A stretch of 64,000 nucleotides of DNA from Sphingobacterium sp. B16(2022) (GTDB lineage: Bacteria; Bacteroidota; Bacteroidia; Sphingobacteriales; Sphingobacteriaceae), in contig NZ_JAAUVN010000007.1 of assembly GCF_012030425.1 (NCBI RefSeq), forward strand, positions 236,019 through 300,018. The letters run 5' to 3'. The notes under the pieces are model-generated. The model was not told the origin of the DNA, ran no database searches, and saw nothing but the letters and a program-made list of their open reading frames with translations. A program made the translations under genes and the position numbers. Every line of letters begins with the position of its first letter. The first letter of the stretch is position 1. Positions 60,763 to 64,000 of this stretch are shown here, in pieces.

Positions 60763-61248
60763 TTATTGAACTTTACTTAATTTTACAAATTTAATATATC
60801 CTTTGCCGCTAGCACGCTCCGCTAATGCTTCTGTTGTCAAGGGAATTTCTACGTCAGTGACATGATACTTTTGTTCTTCAACAGCCGATTCGAAACGTAA
60901 TTTATAACCTTTGTTCAATTTTGTATCGTCAATTTCTATTGTTCTCATTGCACGGTCACCACCACCAACAGAGGCACCTGTAATTGCACTAAGTTTGTTG
61001 TTGGATTTTGTTTGAAACTTATGCCATTCTTTAAGCGTATTATACCATTGTTTATCCGGGCCTAATACAGAAAGCGTTTTTTCGTAAGCGCCTTTTGGAT
61101 TGATTAATGATATAATGATATATGCTCCCTCACCCTCATAGCTATTCATTTGAATCATGCACTTGAATTTACTTGATTGTGCAAATGAATTTGAGCTAAA
61201 TAGTGTAATAAGAAATATAAGTACAGTAAATTTTAAAGAGGTTTTCAT
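60763..61248 (-). CDS. DUF2271-like exported protein with flavinylation-like motif
   Basis: The 161-residue protein has a signal peptide (FTVLIFLITLFSSNSFAQ) and matches the DUF2271 pattern: YIIISLINPKGAYEKTLSVLG, then WHKFQTKSNNKLSAITGAS, then RFESAVEEQKYHVTDVEIPL. The segment SAITGAS at 87-93 resembles the ApbE target motif D-x-x-T-G-A-T/S, with Thr90 the acceptor candidate; the usual Asp is Ser87. It lies 5 bp before the PepSY-flavodoxin reductase gene in the same operon as apbE, so it may be the flavinylated electron acceptor. This is inference from motif and context. Confidence 0.85.
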   Translation of the reverse strand: MKTSLKFTVLIFLITLFSSNSFAQSSKFKCMIQMNSYEGEGAYIIISLINPKGAYEKTLSVLGPDKQWYNTLKEWHKFQTKSNNKLSAITGASVGGGDRAMRTIEIDDTKLNKGYKLRFESAVEEQKYHVTDVEIPLTTEALAERASGKGYIKFVKLSKVQ

Positions 61249-61252
61249 GCCG

Positions 61253-62758
61253 TTATTTTAAGAAATCGATAGATACATTATTTTTTGCTAAAAAGTCATT
61301 TTCCTTTGCAATGTCGTAAGCTGTTTCATCAAGTGATGTTAGCAGGTCTTTTTTAGCACCGATTGAAATCAATTCTTTAAGAATAGTATCATCTTTTGCT
61401 ATTAAAGCCGCTTTATGTAAAGCGCTCATGCCATCATTGTCCTGAGCATTAATATCAGTTCCTAAGGCAGCGACTCTTTTAATAAGGTTTATGTTCTCTT
61501 TTGCAACAGCTAAGTGTAATAAAGAGCTTTTATTTTTTTGAAGATCAGTGACTGTTAAGCCATTATTCTTTAATAAGGTTAATTTTTCTTCAAAACTATC
61601 TCCTTGTGGATTGCGTTGCTGGCCACCTTGTGTTTGAGGATTAGGTTCTGTGTATGAATTTAACCAATAATAAGCAAGATTGTTTCCATCTTTATTCAGC
61701 ACTTTGATGTCAGCACCATTTTTAAGTAATAAAGCTGCTACTTCTGAAGAGCCATTTGCAATTGCTTTTGTCAATGCAGATTCTCCTTTATCATTTACAG
61801 CGTTAATATTTGTTGTTTTTGATAATAGAAGCTCGACCAACTTCGCATCTTTACCGGCAGCTGCGACCATAAGTACGGTATTTCCTTCATTGTCAGCTTT
61901 GTTGATCGCAACGTCCTTTGCCAGGAAATAGTTGATTACTTCCATATTGGGTCTACGTACTAATGGATGTAGAATTGTAGCACCATCTTTATTTGTTGCT
62001 TTTGGATCTAACTTTAGAGTTTCTACCAAGTATTTATATGTTTCAATACCATTAGTAACCTGTCTAGATCCTTGAGTAGCGAAGAAAAGAGCATTATTTG
62101 TTGGTTTAACGCCTCTTTTTATCAGTTTTTCGATAAGTTCAATATGACCAAGTTTAGCCGCATAGTCGACTGCAGTACGTCCAAAGTTATCCTTATCTGT
62201 TAGCGATAACCCTTTCGATACAAAATAATCAGTAATGCTTAAATCATTATCTGATGCGACTGACAATAAAAGTAAGGTCGCCCCATCTTCATATTTTTGC
62301 TTTGGATCTACCCCTGCTTTGAATAGAAGATCATAAACAGCTGTATTTTTGTTCCCTGTTGATGCCGCATAGGCTGCAATAGGAAAGCCATGACTATCTT
62401 GATAATTGACGTCGGAACCTTTAGCTATTAAATATTTGACAAGCTCAAGATTTCCTGTAGAAGCAGCCCAATGTAAATAACTGCGGCTATGGTGTGTTTT
62501 TTTAGTAACACTATTTCCTTCTTGTTCAATTAGATATTCGATAATATCATTAGGAGCTTTATTTAAAATAGCGGTAGTAACAGGATCGAATGAAGCCGCA
62601 TTTGGTTTTGAAGGGCTATTTCCTTTTGCGATTTCAGTTTTAACAGTAGCTAAATTTGGCGAACCTTTCCAAAAATCCGCATTCATCAAGGTATTGTTAT
62701 TTTGGGCTTTTCCGTATAAAGCCGATAGTAATAAAGCTGCTAGAAAAATCTTTTTCAT
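61253..62758 (-). CDS. Exported ankyrin-repeat protein
   Basis: The 501-residue protein has a signal peptide (MKKIFLAALLLSALYGKAQ) and about eleven ankyrin repeats covering nearly the whole mature chain. Examples are HSRSYLHWAASTGNLELVKY, GRTAVDYAAKLGHIELIEKL, GNTVLMVAAAGKDAKLVELLL and GMSALHKAALIAKDDTILKEL. A Gln/Asn-rich insert (NPQTQGGQQRNPQGDS) lies around residue 375. Ankyrin repeats mediate protein contacts, and a periplasmic location follows from the signal. It is the first gene of the minus-strand operon that continues 4 bp later with the DUF2271 gene. A role as a scaffold for the flavin module is possible but unproven. Confidence 0.9.
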   Translation of the reverse strand: MKKIFLAALLLSALYGKAQNNNTLMNADFWKGSPNLATVKTEIAKGNSPSKPNAASFDPVTTAILNKAPNDIIEYLIEQEGNSVTKKTHHSRSYLHWAASTGNLELVKYLIAKGSDVNYQDSHGFPIAAYAASTGNKNTAVYDLLFKAGVDPKQKYEDGATLLLLSVASDNDLSITDYFVSKGLSLTDKDNFGRTAVDYAAKLGHIELIEKLIKRGVKPTNNALFFATQGSRQVTNGIETYKYLVETLKLDPKATNKDGATILHPLVRRPNMEVINYFLAKDVAINKADNEGNTVLMVAAAGKDAKLVELLLSKTTNINAVNDKGESALTKAIANGSSEVAALLLKNGADIKVLNKDGNNLAYYWLNSYTEPNPQTQGGQQRNPQGDSFEEKLTLLKNNGLTVTDLQKNKSSLLHLAVAKENINLIKRVAALGTDINAQDNDGMSALHKAALIAKDDTILKELISIGAKKDLLTSLDETAYDIAKENDFLAKNNVSIDFLK

Positions 62759-63285
62759 GTTATGATTGGAATATCTTGAGTTTGGAATTTATTTATACTA
62801 AATCTAAATAGAAGGCAAATCTATTAAATTTAATTATAGAAAAAAAATATTATTTATTGAAAATTACACTATTTAAAGGCATTGCAGTGATTATGTTAAA
62901 ATAATGCTTCATAATCTCATTTTTTACATTTAGCTTTTACTGCTTTTTTGCAAAAGCAGTTTTGATATATGAGAAATTTGGAGCATTAAAATGAATTTGA
63001 TTACTGCCATTAAGCTTCTTCCTTTTGGTAATTTTTAGTAATTAGCCCCCTCTCTTGTTTGAATTTGAAATTTATCAAACTTCTATAGTTTGTGTTGTTA
63101 AGAAGAGTAGGATATCATACTATTAGGATTGCAGTATTATAGAGTAAGGAAATTTAGTCACACTGGTATGAATATAAGATAGGTCAATAAACCAATAGAA
63201 TCTCGAGAAAACTACCGCTGTTATCAGGATGATACCATATTATAAGCAACTGGGTATCTTATTCTAGTATAATAGAGATATAACA

Positions 63286-63342
63286 GGGGGATAAGAGGGG
63301 GTTTATAGGGGGGTAGTAGGGGTAAAACCCTATAAACCCCCT
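63286..63342. repeat. G-quadruplex-prone tract with 15-bp inverted repeat
   Basis: Four G-runs of 5, 5, 6 and 4 bases lie at 63286-63290, 63297-63301, 63308-63313 and 63319-63322 with 5-6 nt loops. AGGGGGTTTATAGGG (63296-63310) is exactly complementary to 63328-63342. The plus strand could thus switch between a four-stranded structure and a hairpin. Confidence 0.75.
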
Positions 63343-63563
63343 ATGAAATCCCAATAATCTCTGTATAAATCCCGTCTTAAGTAATAATCAGGTCCCTATC
63401 AGGTTATAATATGCCTTATTCCGGACTATTCCAACGAGGATAGCTTGACTATATTAAGACAACAAATTCTCTGAACCCCTTTTGTCGTATATACTATATA
63501 GTATAAAGTAAAGATGTCGGCCCTGCGGGCAGCATGAATAGGCATGAATCACCTTATCAGCTA

Positions 63564-63621
63564 TAGTAATAGTAATAGTAATAGTAATAGTAATAGTAAT
63601 AGTAATAGTAATAGTAATAGT
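63564..63621. repeat. Hexanucleotide tandem repeat (TAGTAA)n
   Basis: An uninterrupted run of the unit TAGTAA spans 58 bp, almost ten copies. It lies in non-coding DNA. Copy number is likely to vary by polymerase slippage. Confidence 0.95.
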
Positions 63622-63875
63622 GTCGATGATTCTGCTGTACCGAAAAAGATATAATTTCTGCAGACCATTTCCTAAAAGTATACGGTATCCATAAAAGACG
63701 GCCCAGGACGAACAGTTCCCCCGTATACGCTTTTTTACTGTTTAAAGTCAGGATTGTCCGTTTCTCCGTCCCTGTAATAGGTTATAGGTAAATTTATCCG
63801 CCACGTTATAAGCCCTTTACCGGTTTATGGTAAACTATTTCTCGAAAAGATTAGGAAGTGATTATAAAAAGTCGC

Positions 63876-64000
63876 TATCTTTGCACCACTCCGCAAGGGA
63901 GGAACGGCTGATCCGAAAGGTGAGGCACTGAAAAAAGAAGGGTTTAATTCAGGTTAAACGCAGAAACAGCAGGAAAACAAAAAAAATAAATTTTCACATT
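63876..64000 (+). promoter_or_regulatory. Strong promoter and leader, probably of a stable-RNA operon
   Basis: TATCTTTG at 63876-63883 matches TAnnTTTG and is followed by GCACC, then a small hairpin (CTCC gcaag GGAG) and an A-rich leader (AAACAAAAAAAATAAATTTT) at the window end. No open reading frame follows. The GC-richer leader and A-rich tract resemble what precedes rRNA operons in Sphingobacteriaceae, but no mature rRNA sequence is inside the window. Confidence 0.45.

Larger units (their letters stand above)
62759..63875. other. Gene-free region
   Basis: No convincing coding sequence is seen on either strand across about 1.1 kb; stops are frequent in all frames. The left part (62759-63230) is AT-rich and presumably contains the promoter of the ankyrin operon. 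The right part holds a G-rich inverted repeat and a hexanucleotide repeat described separately. Confidence 0.7.

Overview
The window reads as chromosomal DNA of a Bacteroidota bacterium, most likely Sphingobacteriaceae (Sphingobacterium-like). The evidence is low GC, a SusC/SusD pair, Bacteroidota-type promoters (TTG, about 19-20 nt, TAnnTTTG), a topoisomerase IV-type GyrA/ParC, and many signal-peptide lipoproteins. Most of it is ordinary housekeeping DNA with short gaps and clear hairpin terminators.

Layout. 0-6.7 kb: two tandem universal stress proteins, alaS, a thioredoxin-like lipoprotein and an orphan OmpR-type regulator. 6.9-20 kb: pyrC, then an S66 LD-carboxypeptidase, an M14 peptidase, a GNAT, SusD/SusC, a dipeptide epimerase, an NlpC/P60 endopeptidase and a glycosylasparaginase. 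Apart from pyrC, this looks like a cell-wall-peptide scavenging locus in which SusCD takes the place of the usual ABC importer. 20-38 kb: msrA, a parC-like gene, an acetyltransferase, a fatty-acid-hydroxylase-family protein, AI-2E and MFS transporters, an rRNA/tRNA methyltransferase, a BamA/TamA-like outer-membrane protein, small membrane proteins, an M28 peptidase, a SprT-like protein, a DUF4139 protein and a phosphodiesterase. 38.2-39.9 kb: recN.

39.9-45.7 kb is an accessory island bounded by recN and by a decayed second copy of the recN 3' end. It holds an XRE regulator and an array of six structured non-coding units. Each unit has a roughly 65-nt scaffold followed by a CRISPR-like repeat of about 36 nt (GTTGT...ACAAC) and then a unique stretch that looks like a guide. 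A RelE/ParE toxin-antitoxin pair sits inside the array. Downstream are an atypical sigma factor and, 15 bp further on, a TnpB/Cas12f-like protein. That protein lacks the RuvC aspartate and glutamate and is interrupted by two adjacent in-frame stops. This is the signature of an RNA-guided transcription system (nuclease-dead Cas12f plus a dedicated sigma factor), and it is the most interesting object in the window.

46-53 kb: a small lipoprotein, clpC, the ABC-F gene ettA, and a FixL-like histidine kinase followed by a receiver-CRP fusion regulator. 53-57.6 kb: a TGTGA-N6-TCAC box precedes a putative microaerobic operon with a short dehydrogenase-domain protein, hemN, ccoI and a short ccoS. 57.6-62.8 kb (minus strand): an ankyrin protein, a DUF2271 protein with a TGAS flavinylation-like motif, a PepSY-flavodoxin-reductase and ApbE. 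Together these form a candidate extracytoplasmic flavin electron-transfer module. 62.8-64 kb has no convincing gene. It contains a G-quadruplex-prone inverted repeat, a hexanucleotide tandem repeat and, at the end, a strong promoter and leader that probably belongs to a stable-RNA (rRNA) operon starting beyond the window.
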